In this document: positions 48,313-57,136 of the stretch, piece after piece | How positions within the stretch are numbered: the first letter of the stretch is position 1 | Layout of the letters: each line of letters begins with the position of its first letter | Source: Novosphingobium sp. KCTC 2891 | GTDB lineage: Bacteria; Pseudomonadota; Alphaproteobacteria; Sphingomonadales; Sphingomonadaceae | Reading direction: 5' to 3' | Assembly (NCBI RefSeq): GCF_025938155.1 | Contig: NZ_JAPCZG010000004.1 | Span: 1 to 64,000, forward strand | DNA: 64,000 nt | Notes under the pieces: generated by a model | The model's input: the letters and a program-made list of their open reading frames with translations, nothing else | Database searches by the model: none | Told to the model about the DNA's origin: nothing | Position numbers and translations under genes: made by a program

Positions 48313-49125
48313 ATGTCGTTCTACACTTCGCTGAACGGTCTCAAGAACGCGCAGACCGATCTCAACGTGATCAGCCACAACATCGCCAACTCGGAAACCA
48401 ACGGCTTCAAGAAGAGCCGCACCGAGTTTTCCGACATCGTGGCGGGCAGCGCCTTCACCAATCCCAAGCTGATCCAGGGCATCGGCGCCACCGTCACCTC
48501 GATCAGCCAGAACTTCGCGCAGGGCGCGGTCGAGCAGACCGGCTCCGCGCTCGATCTCGCGGTCAATGGCGACGGCTTCTTCACCACGGTGTCGAGCGTG
48601 ACTGGCGAAACGTTCTACACCCGCAACGGCGCATTCAGCCTTGATGGCGCCGGCAACGTGCAGGACGGGTCGGACAACATCCTCCAGGTCTTCCCCACGG
48701 ACACCGCGGGCAACGTCACCGGAACCACGCTGACGAACGCGCTTGTCCCTGCGACCAACGCGGCGGGCAAGCAGTTCGCCGGCCTCACCGTGGGCGAGAA
48801 CGGCAACGTGACCGCGTCCTACGCAGATGGCAGCAATGTCGTCGTGGGCAAGGTCGCGCTCGCCTCGTTCATCGCGCCGACCGGTCTGAAGCAGGAAGGT
48901 TCGTCCAACTGGACCTCCACCGGCATCTCGGGCACCGCCACTTACGGCCAGCCGGCGAGCGGCCAGTACGGCGGCCTGCTGTCGGGCGCGCTTGAACGCT
49001 CGAACGTCGACATCGCCGAGGAACTGGTCGGCCTGATCACCGCGCAGCGCAATTTCCAGGCGAATGCCAAGGCGATCGATACCGCGACCCAGATCTCGCA
49101 GACCGTCATCAACCTGCGCAGCTGA
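48313..49125 (+). CDS. flgE: Flagellar hook protein FlgE, short form
   Basis: FlgE builds the flexible hook. The 270-residue protein has N-terminal D0 (NVISHNIANSETNGFKKSRT), the D1 motif SALDLAVNGDGFFTTVS, a small variable core and the C-terminal D0 helix AEELVGLITAQRNFQANAKA. Enteric FlgE is about 400 residues, so much of D2 is absent. Position after flgD and before flgF supports FlgE rather than a rod protein. The ATG has AAAGGA upstream. Confidence 0.92.
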   Translation: MSFYTSLNGLKNAQTDLNVISHNIANSETNGFKKSRTEFSDIVAGSAFTNPKLIQGIGATVTSISQNFAQGAVEQTGSALDLAVNGDGFFTTVSSVTGETFYTRNGAFSLDGAGNVQDGSDNILQVFPTDTAGNVTGTTLTNALVPATNAAGKQFAGLTVGENGNVTASYADGSNVVVGKVALASFIAPTGLKQEGSSNWTSTGISGTATYGQPASGQYGGLLSGALERSNVDIAEELVGLITAQRNFQANAKAIDTATQISQTVINLRS

Positions 49126-49140
49126 TCGGGGACCTGAGCC

Positions 49141-49881
49141 ATGGACCGGCTGATCTACACCGCATATTCCGGGATGTCCGGCTCCATGGTGCGCCAGCGG
49201 GTGATCGCCAGCAACATGGCGAACGCCCAGACCGTCGGCTTCCGCGCCGAAATGCTCAATGCTCTGCCCGTCACGCTGAAAGGCCCCAGCCTGGAAGCAC
49301 GGGCGATGACCGAAGGCGAAGTGCGCGGCGCCAGCATGAAGCAGGGCGCGATGATCGAGACGGGCAATCCGCTGGACATCGCGCTCAGCGGCAAGACCAT
49401 GCTGGCCGTGCAGGCCGAGGACGGGACCGAAGCCTATACCCGGCGCGGCGACCTGACGATCTCGGCCACCGGGGTGATCGAGAACGGCGACGGAAGGCCG
49501 GTGATCGGCGATGGCGGCCCCGTCACGGTGCCACTGGGATCGAAAGTCTCCATCGGGCCCGACGGCTCGGTGCTGGCCGCCGATCCCGCCACCCCCGACC
49601 AGCCGCCCCAGCAGGTCGCCCGCCTGAAGATCGCCAGCACGGAAGGCTCGCAGATCCAGAAGGGGCTGGACGGCCTGTTCCGCGTGGTCGGCGGCGGCGC
49701 CCTTCCCGCCGACGAGGAGGCCAGGGTCCAGACCGGCGCGCTGGAGCAGTCCAACGTCGATCCCACCGCCATCCTTGTCGAAATGGTCGAGGCCCAGCGC
49801 CTGTTCGACATGCGGACCAAGCTGATCGCCACCGCACGCGAGGTCGACGAACACAGCGCCTCGCTGATGCGCCTTACCTGA
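49141..49881 (+). CDS. flgF: Flagellar rod protein FlgF
   Basis: FlgF is a proximal rod subunit. The 246-residue protein begins MDRLIYTAYSGMSGSMVRQR, has the rod motif VIASNMANAQTVGFRAEMLN and a C-terminal helix AILVEMVEAQRLFDMRTKLI. Length is typical. It lies between flgE and flgG in the canonical order. Confidence 0.95.
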   Translation: MDRLIYTAYSGMSGSMVRQRVIASNMANAQTVGFRAEMLNALPVTLKGPSLEARAMTEGEVRGASMKQGAMIETGNPLDIALSGKTMLAVQAEDGTEAYTRRGDLTISATGVIENGDGRPVIGDGGPVTVPLGSKVSIGPDGSVLAADPATPDQPPQQVARLKIASTEGSQIQKGLDGLFRVVGGGALPADEEARVQTGALEQSNVDPTAILVEMVEAQRLFDMRTKLIATAREVDEHSASLMRLT

Positions 49882-49895
49882 CGGAGTAGAAAACC

Positions 49896-50684
49896 ATGCC
49901 TTCTTCCGCCCTTCACGTCGCCCGCACCGGGCTCGAGGCGCAGGACACGCGGATGCGCGTGATCGCCAACAACCTCGCCAACGTCGGCACCACCGGCTTC
50001 AAGCGCGACCGCGCCAACTTCGCCACGCTCGCCTATCAGGACGCGCGCGTCGCCGGGCAGCAATCGTCCGGCGAGACGGCCTATGCCACGGGTCTGAACC
50101 TGGGCACCGGCGTCGGCATCCAGGCGACCACGCGGATCGATTCGCAAGGCTCGCTGCAATCGACCAGCAACGCGCTCGACCTCGCGCTCGACGGCGACGG
50201 CTATTTCCAGGTCAGCCTGCCGGGCGGGCAGCTCGCCTATACCCGCGCGGGCAATTTCAGCCGCTCCGCCGAAGGCCAGCTGGTGACCGCGCAAGGCTAT
50301 GCGCTGCAGCCGCCGATCACCGTGCCCGAAGGCGCCAGCGCGATCACCATCGCGCCCGATGGCACTGTCTCCGCCACCGTCCCCGGTTCGGCCGAGCCGA
50401 CCCAGCTGGGCCAGATCACCGTCGCCAGCTTCGCCAATCCTTCGGGGCTGCAGAGCAAGGGCGACAACTTCCTGCTCGAAACCGCTGCCAGCGGGGCCGC
50501 GCAGATCGGCATCGCGGGCGAGAACGGGCGCGGCCAGATCCGCCAGGGCTATCTCGAAGCCTCGAACGTCAACGTCGTCGAGGAGCTGGTCGACATGATC
50601 GAATGCCAGCGCGCCTACGAGGTCAATTCCAAGATGATCTCGGCCGTCGACGAAATGCTCAAGAACGCGAACCAGACGCTGTGA
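49896..50684 (+). CDS. flgG: Flagellar distal rod protein FlgG
   Basis: FlgG forms the distal rod that passes through the P and L rings. The 262-residue protein has LEAQDTRMRVIANNLANVGT, TGFKRDRANFATLAYQ, LDLALDGDGYFQVSLPGGQL and the C-terminal VEELVDMIECQRAYEVNSKM. Length is exactly that of the family. Confidence 0.97.
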   Translation: MPSSALHVARTGLEAQDTRMRVIANNLANVGTTGFKRDRANFATLAYQDARVAGQQSSGETAYATGLNLGTGVGIQATTRIDSQGSLQSTSNALDLALDGDGYFQVSLPGGQLAYTRAGNFSRSAEGQLVTAQGYALQPPITVPEGASAITIAPDGTVSATVPGSAEPTQLGQITVASFANPSGLQSKGDNFLLETAASGAAQIGIAGENGRGQIRQGYLEASNVNVVEELVDMIECQRAYEVNSKMISAVDEMLKNANQTL

Positions 50685-50686
50685 CG

Positions 50687-51409
50687 ATGATGCAGGGCCC
50701 CTTCGACCAGCCGGTCGGCACCTCACCCAGCCGGATGCCCCGGTTTGCGATGCTCGCACTGACCGGGCTGGCACTCGGCAGCGCCGTGTGCCTCGCGCCG
50801 CCGGCCCAGGCCAAGCAGCGCCCGGCATCGGGGTTCGAGCCGGTCCTGCCCGCCGCTCCCCTGCCGCCCACCGGGAACGGGGCGATCTTCAACGTCGCCG
50901 CCGGCTATGCCGGGCTCGTCGAAGGGCGCCGCGCCCGCGCGGTGGGCGATCCGCTGACGATCATGCTGGTGGAACAACTTACCACCTCGAAGTCCGCCGG
51001 GTCCAAGACCCAGCGCAGCGGCGATTTCAACATCGTCCCGCCCACTGCCGGGCCGCTGTCGTTCCTCAATCCCAACGCCCTTAAAGCCTCGGGCGGATCG
51101 TCGTTCAACGGACAGGGCAATGCCACGCAGACCAGCACGCTGGGCGGCGAAGTTTCGGTGACCATCACCGAAGTCCGCACGAACGGCACGGCCCTCGTCA
51201 AAGGGGAAAAGCGCTTGCTGCTCAGCCAGGGCAACGAATGGGTCCAGTTCTCGGGAATCGTCCGCCTTGGCGACATCGATGCCGACAACCGCATCCAGTC
51301 CTCGCGGGTTGCCGACGCGCGGATCGAATATGCCGGAAACGGTTCCGTGAGCCGCGCCAGCCGCGAAGGCTGGCTGTCGAAATTCTTCAACGCGATCAGC
51401 CCGTTCTGA
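50687..51409 (+). CDS. flgH: Flagellar L-ring protein FlgH
   Basis: FlgH forms the outer-membrane bushing ring. The 240-residue protein has EGRRARAVGDPLTIMLVEQL, GGEVSVTITEVRTNGTALVK, GEKRLLLSQGNEWVQFSGIV and ASREGWLSKFFNAISPF. FlgH is normally a lipoprotein. Here the hydrophobic signal (LALTGLALGSAVCLAPPAQA) contains one Cys preceded by Ser-Ala-Val, not a good lipobox, and an AQA signal-peptidase-I-type site follows. It starts two bases past flgG. Confidence 0.93.
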   Translation: MMQGPFDQPVGTSPSRMPRFAMLALTGLALGSAVCLAPPAQAKQRPASGFEPVLPAAPLPPTGNGAIFNVAAGYAGLVEGRRARAVGDPLTIMLVEQLTTSKSAGSKTQRSGDFNIVPPTAGPLSFLNPNALKASGGSSFNGQGNATQTSTLGGEVSVTITEVRTNGTALVKGEKRLLLSQGNEWVQFSGIVRLGDIDADNRIQSSRVADARIEYAGNGSVSRASREGWLSKFFNAISPF

Positions 51410-51430
51410 TCGCCCGGACCGAGTTTCCCC

Positions 51431-52537
51431 ATGCGTCGACTGCTTACCCCCCTGATCGTCCTTCTTGCCGCCATTGCGCCGGTGGCCATATCGCGCGCCC
51501 ATGCGGAGCGCGTGCGGGATATCGGCGCGTTCCAGGGCGTGCGCTCGAACCAGCTGACAGGCTACGGCATTGTCGTCGGTCTGGCGGGCACGGGTGACGA
51601 CAATCTCGAATATCTGACCCAGGCCATGCGCGGCACCGCTGGCCGGCTGGGCGTGCAATTGCCGCCGGGCGTCTCGCCGGGCCTCAAGAATGCCGCCGCC
51701 GTGCTGATCACCGCCGACCTGCCGGCCTTCTCCAAGCCCGGCCAGCGTATCGACGTGACCGTCAGCACCATCGGCAAGGCCAAGTCGCTGCGTGGCGGGG
51801 CGCTGATCCTTGCGCCGCTTTATGGCGCGGACGGCCAGATCTACGCCATGGCGCAGGGCAACCTCGCGGTCGGTGGCCTCGGCATCACCGCCAAGGACGG
51901 CTCGCAGCTGACAGTCAACGTGCCCACCGTCGGCCGCATCGCCGATGGCGCCAGCGTGGAACGCGCGGTCGCGACCGGGTTCGACAGCGGCGAGGTGCTG
52001 CGCTGGAACCTGTTCCAGGCCGATTTCCTAACCGCGGCGCGGGTCCGCGATGCGATCAACCTGCGCTATCCCGGCACCGCATCGGTGGAAGACGGCATCA
52101 CGCTTGCGCTCCGCCTGCCTGCGGGCGCCGATCGCCGCGCCAGCACGATGGCCGCGATCGAGATGCTCGACATCACCCCGGCCGAAACCGCCGCGAAAGT
52201 CATCGTCAACAGCCGCACCGGTACAGTCGTCATCAACAGCGCGGTGCGCCTCTCGCCCGCCGCGATCAGCCACGGCAAGCTGGTGGTGAAGATCGACGAG
52301 AAACCGCAGGTCTCCCAGCCCGCGCCGTTCGGCAACGGCCGCACCACGGTCACGCCCAACAGCCAGATCTCGGTGGCTGAATCCGAATCGCACGTCGCAC
52401 TGTTCAAGCCGGGCGCCTCGCTGTCCTCGCTGGTCGATGCGCTCAACAAGCTCGGCGTCAGCCCGTCCGACCTCGTCGCCATTCTGGAAGCGTTGAAGGA
52501 AGCCGGCGCGCTCAAGGCGGAGATGGAAGTGATATGA
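51431..52537 (+). CDS. flgI: Flagellar P-ring protein FlgI
   Basis: FlgI forms the periplasmic peptidoglycan ring. The 368-residue precursor has a signal peptide (LLTPLIVLLAAIAPVAISRA) and family motifs VRDIGAFQGVRSNQLTGYGI, VVGLAGTGDD, NAAAVLITADLPAFSKPGQR and, near the end, SLVDALNKLGVSPSDLVAIL. Length is typical. Its stop overlaps flgJ by four bases. FlgA, its chaperone, is encoded at 45.2 kb. Confidence 0.97.
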   Translation: MRRLLTPLIVLLAAIAPVAISRAHAERVRDIGAFQGVRSNQLTGYGIVVGLAGTGDDNLEYLTQAMRGTAGRLGVQLPPGVSPGLKNAAAVLITADLPAFSKPGQRIDVTVSTIGKAKSLRGGALILAPLYGADGQIYAMAQGNLAVGGLGITAKDGSQLTVNVPTVGRIADGASVERAVATGFDSGEVLRWNLFQADFLTAARVRDAINLRYPGTASVEDGITLALRLPAGADRRASTMAAIEMLDITPAETAAKVIVNSRTGTVVINSAVRLSPAAISHGKLVVKIDEKPQVSQPAPFGNGRTTVTPNSQISVAESESHVALFKPGASLSSLVDALNKLGVSPSDLVAILEALKEAGALKAEMEVI

Positions 52538-52863
52538 GCGGATCTTCTCCCATCATCGCCGGAGCCGCCGCGGCCACCGGCGCGATTTCGCCCGAACGGC
52601 AGAAGCTGCGCCAGGCGGCGCAGGGGTTCGAGGCGATCTTCGTGCGCCAGATTCTGGCCACCGCACGGCAATCCTCTTTCGGAGGTAAAGACCTGTTCGG
52701 TGCCAATCCCGTAGGCAGCGGCGACGATACCTTCACCCAGATGCGCGATGATCGCTTTGCCGAAATCGCCTCGCAAAGCGGCTCCTTCGGCCTCGCCAAA
52801 CAGATCGAGGCGCAGCTTGCGCGCACGCTCGACCCCGCACCCCCGAAGAAGCAGGAGGGCTGA
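52534..52863 (+). CDS. flgJ: Rod-binding protein FlgJ, single domain
   Basis: The 109-residue protein corresponds to the N-terminal rod-capping domain of FlgJ: LRQAAQGFEAIFVRQILATA and DTFTQMRDDRFAEIASQSGS. The C-terminal muramidase domain of enteric FlgJ is absent. The separate SLT transglycosylase at 43.5-44.4 kb probably replaces it, as in other alphaproteobacteria. Confidence 0.92.
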   Translation: MSGSSPIIAGAAAATGAISPERQKLRQAAQGFEAIFVRQILATARQSSFGGKDLFGANPVGSGDDTFTQMRDDRFAEIASQSGSFGLAKQIEAQLARTLDPAPPKKQEG

Positions 52864-52868
52864 AGTCC

Positions 52869-54227
52869 ATGTCGTCCGACCTTCTCTCGATCGGCCGCAG
52901 CGGCGCCAAGGCGGCGCGCATCGCGCTCGACGTCACTGCACAGAACATCGCCAACGCCTCGACCGACGGTTACGTCCGGCGGAGCGCCAGCCTCGCCGAA
53001 CTCGCCTCTACCGGCTATCACGGCACCGTCCGCGACGTGTCGCTGTCGGGCGTGCGGGTCAGCCAGATCGTCCGCAATGCCGATGCCTTCCGCCAGGCCG
53101 AAGTGCGCCGCACCGGATCGGACAGCGCGCGCGCCGATGCCGAAGTGCAGGGACTGGGCAACATCGAAGCGGCGCTCGAGCAGTCGAATCTCTATCCCTC
53201 GATCACCGACTTCGAATCGACGCTGCAAAAGCTGCACGAAGACCCGACCGACACCTCGCTGCGCGCTTCGGTGCTCGAAGCGGCGCGCGCGATGACCGGA
53301 ACCTTCCAGATCGCCGCGCAGCAGCTCGACGCCGTCGGCAACGGGCTGCAATTCACCGCCAACCAGGGCGTGACCGAGGTCAACCGCCTGTCGGCCGAGC
53401 TTGCCCGCACCAACCTGCGCCTCTCACGCGCGGCGGATGCCAGCAGCGACCAGACCACGCTGCTCGACCAGCGCGACCAGTTGCTCCAGCAGATCAGCGG
53501 CTATGGCGATATCGCCACCACCTTTGCCACCGACGGCAGCGTCGAAGTGCGGCTGGGCGGCAGCGGCGGCTCGCTGCTGGTGACAGGCGGCACCGCCAAC
53601 CCGCTGTCCGCCACCACCGCCAGCAACGGCACGATGTCGTTCGCGGTGGGCACGTCGACGCTCGCGCTTTCGGGTGGTTCGCTCGCCGGGCAATCGCTCG
53701 CGCTGACCAAGCTGGCGCAGATCCACGACGATCTGGACCAGCTGGCGAAGGACATCGTCACCACGGTCAACACCGCCAACACCGCCGGCATCGATCTTGA
53801 CGGCAACCCCGGCGTCGCGCTCCTTTCCGGCAACAGTGCCGCCAGCATCGCCATCGCGAGCACCGCCACCAGCGGCCGCAAGATCGCGACGGCGCCCGTC
53901 CCCACGGCAAGCGCAACCCCGGTCGCGGGCAGCCGCGACACCACCAACCTCGACAACCTCCGCTCCGCTCTGCTGGCGAACGACCCCGCGGGCCGGATGG
54001 ACGGCATCCTGTTCGACATCTCCGCGACGGTGGCGGGCCGCACGACCACGCGCGGCGCGCTCAAGACCATCTCGGATTCGGCCAAGACCGCGCTTTCCGC
54101 GCAGTCCGGCGTCGATCTCGATACGGAAGCTGTGAACCTCGTACGCTATCAGCAGGCATTCCAGGCTTCGGGCCGGGTGATGCAGGTGGCGACCACCCTT
54201 TTCGATACGCTGCTCAACATCAGGTAG
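52869..54227 (+). CDS. flgK: Hook-filament junction protein FlgK (HAP1)
   Basis: FlgK connects hook and filament. The 452-residue protein has the N-terminal LDVTAQNIANASTDGYVRRS, a region typical of HAP1 (LYPSITDFESTLQKLHEDPT), a variable centre and the C-terminal helix DLDTEAVNLVRYQQAFQASG. FlgN is its expected chaperone. Confidence 0.95.
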   Translation: MSSDLLSIGRSGAKAARIALDVTAQNIANASTDGYVRRSASLAELASTGYHGTVRDVSLSGVRVSQIVRNADAFRQAEVRRTGSDSARADAEVQGLGNIEAALEQSNLYPSITDFESTLQKLHEDPTDTSLRASVLEAARAMTGTFQIAAQQLDAVGNGLQFTANQGVTEVNRLSAELARTNLRLSRAADASSDQTTLLDQRDQLLQQISGYGDIATTFATDGSVEVRLGGSGGSLLVTGGTANPLSATTASNGTMSFAVGTSTLALSGGSLAGQSLALTKLAQIHDDLDQLAKDIVTTVNTANTAGIDLDGNPGVALLSGNSAASIAIASTATSGRKIATAPVPTASATPVAGSRDTTNLDNLRSALLANDPAGRMDGILFDISATVAGRTTTRGALKTISDSAKTALSAQSGVDLDTEAVNLVRYQQAFQASGRVMQVATTLFDTLLNIR

Positions 54228-54234
54228 GCCCGTC

Positions 54235-55155
54235 ATGACGATCTTCGCCACCAGCACCAGCGCGTTCTTTGACCGCGGCACGCTCGATCTCACTTCGCTT
54301 CGCGCGCAGGCCGAACAGCTGCAAAGCCAGGTCGGCTCTGGCGAGAAGCTGACCAAGTCCTCGGACGATCCGCTCACCGCATCGCGGCTGCGCAACCTGT
54401 CGCGCGTCGATTCGCTGGCAAAGATCGACACCGCCGCCGCCGGCCGCGCCACCGCCGACCTCAACCTGGCCGACTCGGCGATGGGCGAGTTCGCCAACTA
54501 CATCACCCGCGCCCAGGAACTGGCGACGCAGGCCGCCAACGGCACGCTCACCGACAGCCAGCGCAAAAGCATCGGCGGGGAACTGTCGCAGATCCACGGC
54601 AACCTCGTGGCGCTCGCCAACACGCGCGACAGCGCGGGTCACGCGCTGTTCGGCGGCGACACGGCGGGCAATGCCTACCAGCTCGATAGCGCGGGCAACG
54701 CCAGCTACATCGGCACCGGCAGCGCGGGCGAACTGGCGCTGGGCGACGGGCAGACCGTCAGCCGCAGCTTCACCGGCCCGGAATTCCTGCAATACAAGTC
54801 GGGCGGCGCCACCACCGACCTGATGACCACGATCAAGGGCCTGGCCGATGCGCTGTCAGCCGGCGGAACCGCCGCTGCCAGCGCGGCCAATGCCGCACTG
54901 ACCTCGCTCGGCGACGGGCTGGACGCGGTCACCACCGCGCAAACCGTACTGGGCACGCGCCTTTCGTGGATCGACCTCAACACCCAGCGCCAGCAGGTGA
55001 TGGGCGAGTCGCGCAGCGAAGAGCAATCGCAGATCGGCGCCACCGACCTGACCGAGGCGCTGTCACGCCTGTCCGAACTGTCGACCGTGCTCCAGGCGAG
55101 CCAGCAGAGCTTTGCCAAGCTCGCCAGCCTCTCGCTGTTCGACGTTCTGAAGTAA
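54235..55155 (+). CDS. flgL: Hook-filament junction protein FlgL (HAP3)
   Basis: FlgL is the second junction protein and is flagellin-like at both ends. The 306-residue protein has the N-terminal helix LRAQAEQLQSQVGSGEKLTK, SSDDPLTASRLRNLSRVDSL, ARAQ-type pairs in the middle, and the C-terminal TDLTEALSRLSELSTVLQAS. It follows flgK by seven bases. Confidence 0.93.
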   Translation: MTIFATSTSAFFDRGTLDLTSLRAQAEQLQSQVGSGEKLTKSSDDPLTASRLRNLSRVDSLAKIDTAAAGRATADLNLADSAMGEFANYITRAQELATQAANGTLTDSQRKSIGGELSQIHGNLVALANTRDSAGHALFGGDTAGNAYQLDSAGNASYIGTGSAGELALGDGQTVSRSFTGPEFLQYKSGGATTDLMTTIKGLADALSAGGTAAASAANAALTSLGDGLDAVTTAQTVLGTRLSWIDLNTQRQQVMGESRSEEQSQIGATDLTEALSRLSELSTVLQASQQSFAKLASLSLFDVLK

Positions 55156-55177
55156 TCGACGAGGACCGGAAAAAGTC

Positions 55178-56041
55178 ATGTTTGCAGGTATCGGCATCGT
55201 CGTTCTCCTCGCGATGGTCTTCGGCGGCTTCGCCATCACGGGCGGCGCTCTCGGCCCCGTGATGCACGCGATTCCCCACGAAATGCTCATCATCGGCGGC
55301 GCCGCGCTGGGCGCGACGATCACCGGCAATTCCATGCACGAGCTGAAGGGCATCGGCGGCGGCCTCGCCAAGGTGTTCAAGGGGCCCAAGCACAACAAGC
55401 AGGATCACATCGACGCGATCGTGCTGTGCACCAAGCTGATGAAGATCCTGCGCAGCGACGGCCCGGTGGCACTGGAAAGCCATGTCACGGATCCGAAGAA
55501 CTCGCCGATCTTCGCCGAATATCCCCGCCTTCTGGCCAACAAGCCGCTCGTCGCGCTGATCTGCGACACGCTGACGCTGATCGTGGTTTCGTCCGGCACG
55601 CTGGAAGTCCACGCGGTGGAAGACGTGATGGACCACGCGATGAAGACCCACTTTCACGAGGAAAGCGAAGCGCACCATGCCCTGCAGGGGCTGGCCGACG
55701 CGCTGCCCGCGCTGGGCATCGTCGCCGCCGTGCTCGGCGTGGTGAAGACCATGGGCTCGATCGACAAGCCGCCGGCCATTCTGGGCGGGATGATCGGCTC
55801 GGCGCTGGTCGGCACGTTCATGGGCGTGCTGCTGGCCTACGGCATGGTCGCGCCCATCGCGGGCCGGCTCAAGCAGGTGCTCGACCAGGACGAGATGATC
55901 TTCCAGGCGGTCAAGCAGGTCATGATTGCGAGCCTGCACGGCTGGCCTCAACCGCTGGTCGTCGAAAGCGCGCGCTCGGGACTGGGCCACGCCTTCCGCC
56001 CCGGCCTGTCCGAACTGCTCGACGCGCTGCGCGGGCGATAA
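55178..56041 (+). CDS. motA: Flagellar motor stator protein MotA
   Basis: MotA and MotB form the ion-driven stator. The 287-residue protein has four membrane helices; the first pair is near the N-terminus (GIVVLLAMVFGGFAITGG, EMLIIGGAALGATITG), and the second pair (LPALGIVAAVLGVVKTMGSI, MIGSALVGTFMGVLLAYGMV) holds the conserved Pro/Gly of the channel. The long cytoplasmic loop between includes the charged region that meets FliG. It lies 22 bases past flgL and three bases before motB. Confidence 0.95.
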   Translation: MFAGIGIVVLLAMVFGGFAITGGALGPVMHAIPHEMLIIGGAALGATITGNSMHELKGIGGGLAKVFKGPKHNKQDHIDAIVLCTKLMKILRSDGPVALESHVTDPKNSPIFAEYPRLLANKPLVALICDTLTLIVVSSGTLEVHAVEDVMDHAMKTHFHEESEAHHALQGLADALPALGIVAAVLGVVKTMGSIDKPPAILGGMIGSALVGTFMGVLLAYGMVAPIAGRLKQVLDQDEMIFQAVKQVMIASLHGWPQPLVVESARSGLGHAFRPGLSELLDALRGR

Positions 56042-56044
56042 GCC

Positions 56045-56884
56045 ATGGCCAAGGCGCCCAAGGGCAAGAACGAGCCGCCCCGGCCGATCATCGTCAAGAA
56101 GATCACCGTCGTTGCCGGCGGTCACCACGGCGGCGCGTGGAAAGTGGCCTATGCCGACTTCGTGACCGCGATGATGGCGTTCTTCCTGCTGATGTGGCTG
56201 CTGGGCGCCACCACCGAGAAGCAGCGCAAGGGCATTGCCGACTACTTCACGCCCACGCTGGTCAAGATGAAGGAAGGCAGCGCCGGCTCCTACGGCCTGC
56301 TCGGCGGCTCGTCGCTGACCGATGCGGACACCTACCAGAACCGCGCCGGACAGACCGGCACCAAGACGATGACCATCCCGCGCGATGCGGCGGGCGGGCC
56401 CAAGGATGGCGGGTCGAAGGCCAAGCGCACGGCCACGCTGCAGCAACGCCTGCAGCAGAAGCTCGACGCCAGCGAGAAGCTGAAGAAGCTTGCGCGCCAG
56501 GTACGCCTGACGATGACACCGGAAGGCATCCGGCTCGATCTGGTCGACGATGCCGATTTCTCGATGTTCCGGCTCGGCACCACGATCCTGACCCCGGACG
56601 CCGCCGAACTGATGCGCGCGATCGGACAGGCGCTGGGTCCCGACAATTCGGGCATGACCGTGCGCGGCCACACCGATTCGCTGCAATGGAAGCCTGGAGA
56701 CGGAGCCAACAACTGGTCGCTGTCCGCCGGGCGCGCCGAAGCGACGCGGCAGGCGCTGATGAGAAGCGGCGTGGCCGAGACACGCTTCCGCCGGATCGAG
56801 GGTGTGGCCGACAAGGAACCCCTCGTGACCGACAACCCGGCCGATCCGCGCAACCGGCGCATGTCGATCCTGCTGCTCGACTGA
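56045..56884 (+). CDS. motB: Flagellar motor stator protein MotB
   Basis: The 279-residue protein has a basic cytoplasmic N-terminus, one membrane helix (KVAYADFVTAMMAFFLLMWL) with the ion-carrying Asp38, a plug/linker, and a C-terminal OmpA-like domain (MTVRGHTDSLQWKPGDGANN, NWSLSAGRAEATRQALM, NPADPRNRRMSILLL) that grips peptidoglycan. The Ala/Asp surrounding (AYADF) resembles proton-type stators, an inference only. It ends the long rightward operon. Confidence 0.95.
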   Translation: MAKAPKGKNEPPRPIIVKKITVVAGGHHGGAWKVAYADFVTAMMAFFLLMWLLGATTEKQRKGIADYFTPTLVKMKEGSAGSYGLLGGSSLTDADTYQNRAGQTGTKTMTIPRDAAGGPKDGGSKAKRTATLQQRLQQKLDASEKLKKLARQVRLTMTPEGIRLDLVDDADFSMFRLGTTILTPDAAELMRAIGQALGPDNSGMTVRGHTDSLQWKPGDGANNWSLSAGRAEATRQALMRSGVAETRFRRIEGVADKEPLVTDNPADPRNRRMSILLLD

Positions 56885-56912
56885 GCCTGCTGCCAGACCG
56901 AGTTCGTTTCGC

Positions 56913-56932
56913 CCGCCGCCTTGTCGCGGCGG
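56913..56932. terminator. Possible terminator after motB
   Basis: CCGCCGC-CTTGTC-GCGGCGG, a 7-bp GC stem 29 bases after the motB stop, without a T-run. Weak support. Confidence 0.35.
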
Positions 56933-57136
56933 TGCGGGAAAGGGCGCGATCCACTGTATCGGCGCGCCCGGGCGACAACGTCCGGCCGCGCGCCCGGTGG
57001 CACGGATCATCGATCCGCCGCACGCCCTGCGCCTGAAGCGCAGATACCCTCGGCATCAGCAGTTAGGTGAAAATGCGCCCGCCCTGAGGGGCATTGGCGC
57101 CGGACCGCCGCGCACGCACGGTGCGCGGGTTCGCGT

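Noticed and set aside
54977..57010. Long antisense frames over flgL-motAB (and similar at 48262-49854 and 60367-62379)
   Set aside because: Arg/Gly/His/Asp-rich shadows of well-identified flagellar genes.
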